From Clostridia bacterium (GTDB lineage: Bacteria; Bacillota; Clostridia; Christensenellales; Aristaeellaceae), in NCBI GenBank assembly GCA_900769075.1, contig CAAGFE010000009.1:1-13714 (forward strand): a stretch of 13,714 nt of DNA, given 5' to 3'. The stretch's first letter is position 1. The number at the start of each line of letters is the position of its first letter. Shown here piece after piece: positions 13,538 through 13,714 of this stretch. Made by a program: the position numbers and the translations under genes. Under the pieces are notes generated by a model that did not search any database, was not told the origin of the DNA, and was given only the letters and a program-made list of their open reading frames with translations.

Positions 13538-13564
13538 GGCGCGGTCTGCCAAAAGGACTGCGCC
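13538..13564 (+). terminator. Stem-loop after rimI (possible weak terminator)
   Basis: GGCGCGGTC (13538-13546) pairs with GACTGCGCC (13556-13564) with one G·U, across a 9-base loop. No T-run follows, so termination is uncertain; it may instead protect the 3' end. Confidence 0.4.
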
Positions 13565-13577
13565 TCAGAGCATCAAC

Positions 13578-13618
13578 AAACCTATGGGAGGTGTCGGAGG
13601 GCCCGCAGGCCCTTCGAC
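13578..13618 (+). repeat. Shared 3'-end element, copy 2 (behind rimI)
   Basis: AAACCT, two bases, GGGAGGT, then GTCGGAGGGCC-CGCA-GGCCCTTCGAC: an 11-bp stem with one G·U, at a different pair from copy 1 (5366-5411, - strand). Stem and flanks are conserved in the same orientation relative to the upstream gene. GACTTTA follows, a poor U-tract. Confidence 0.7.
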
Positions 13619-13625
13619 TTTAGAT

Positions 13626-13714
13626 CGAAAATCGGCGACATGCGCGGCGATTTTCGTGCTTTTCCGCCAGGAAAAGCTTCCTTACACGAACGAACGGCCG
13701 GGAGAACGGCTTGC
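13626..13714 (+). repeat. Second hairpin cluster, cut by the window end
   Basis: CGAAAATCG (13626-13634) pairs with CGATTTTCG (13648-13656). GCTTTTCC (13658-13665) pairs with GGAAAAGC (13670-13677). Then TTCCTTACA (13678-13686), seven bases and ACGGCCGG (13694-13701) repeat a pattern of the first cluster (- strand TTCCTTACA 5304-5296, six bases, ACGGCCGG 5289-5282). No gene is seen. Confidence 0.6.

Overview
The window looks like a GC-rich member of the Clostridia (Bacillota). The signs are Gram-positive promoters and strong AGGAGG ribosome binding sites, an FMN riboswitch in front of an ECF-type riboflavin transporter, a tsaE-tsaB-rimI cluster, and a class A penicillin-binding protein with a long C-terminal extension. 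Christensenellales or a relative is possible, but that is a guess from overall feel and not a measurement.

Positions 1-4060 form an accessory region at a tRNA. Two related tyrosine integrases lie in tandem on the + strand (142-1497 and 2355-3536). The first is an in-frame fusion: its first 73 residues are an AT-rich helix-turn-helix segment of IS630 type, and the rest is a GC-rich integrase body. Between the integrases is an AT-rich stretch with an unrecognised 98-residue gene, a promoter with a perfect dyad between its -35 and -10 boxes, and a nested palindrome. The second integrase stops 39 bases before the 3' end of an intact tRNA-Ser(CGA) on the - strand. Upstream of that tRNA is a ~180-bp tandem array in which each unit repeats the 5' half of the tRNA. 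A consensus-like promoter lies at the far end of the array (4061-4089, - strand).

Positions 4060-7850 are chromosomal genes on the - strand: a PlsC-like acyltransferase with a degenerate HX4D motif and a class A penicillin-binding protein. They are separated by a dense cluster of hairpins (5157-5441). Parts of this cluster recur at the right end of the window behind rimI (13578-13714), which suggests a dispersed structured repeat or a non-coding RNA family.

Positions 7969-13532 are on the + strand. A secreted solute-binding protein without a lipobox is followed by a galactokinase-family protein, probably in one transcript. A new promoter, an FMN riboswitch with a plausible terminator/antiterminator, ribU, and then tsaE, tsaB and rimI follow. 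TsaE and TsaB belong to tRNA t6A synthesis and RimI acetylates ribosomal protein S18. No intrinsic terminator is evident between ribU and tsaE, so read-through from the riboswitch-controlled promoter is possible.
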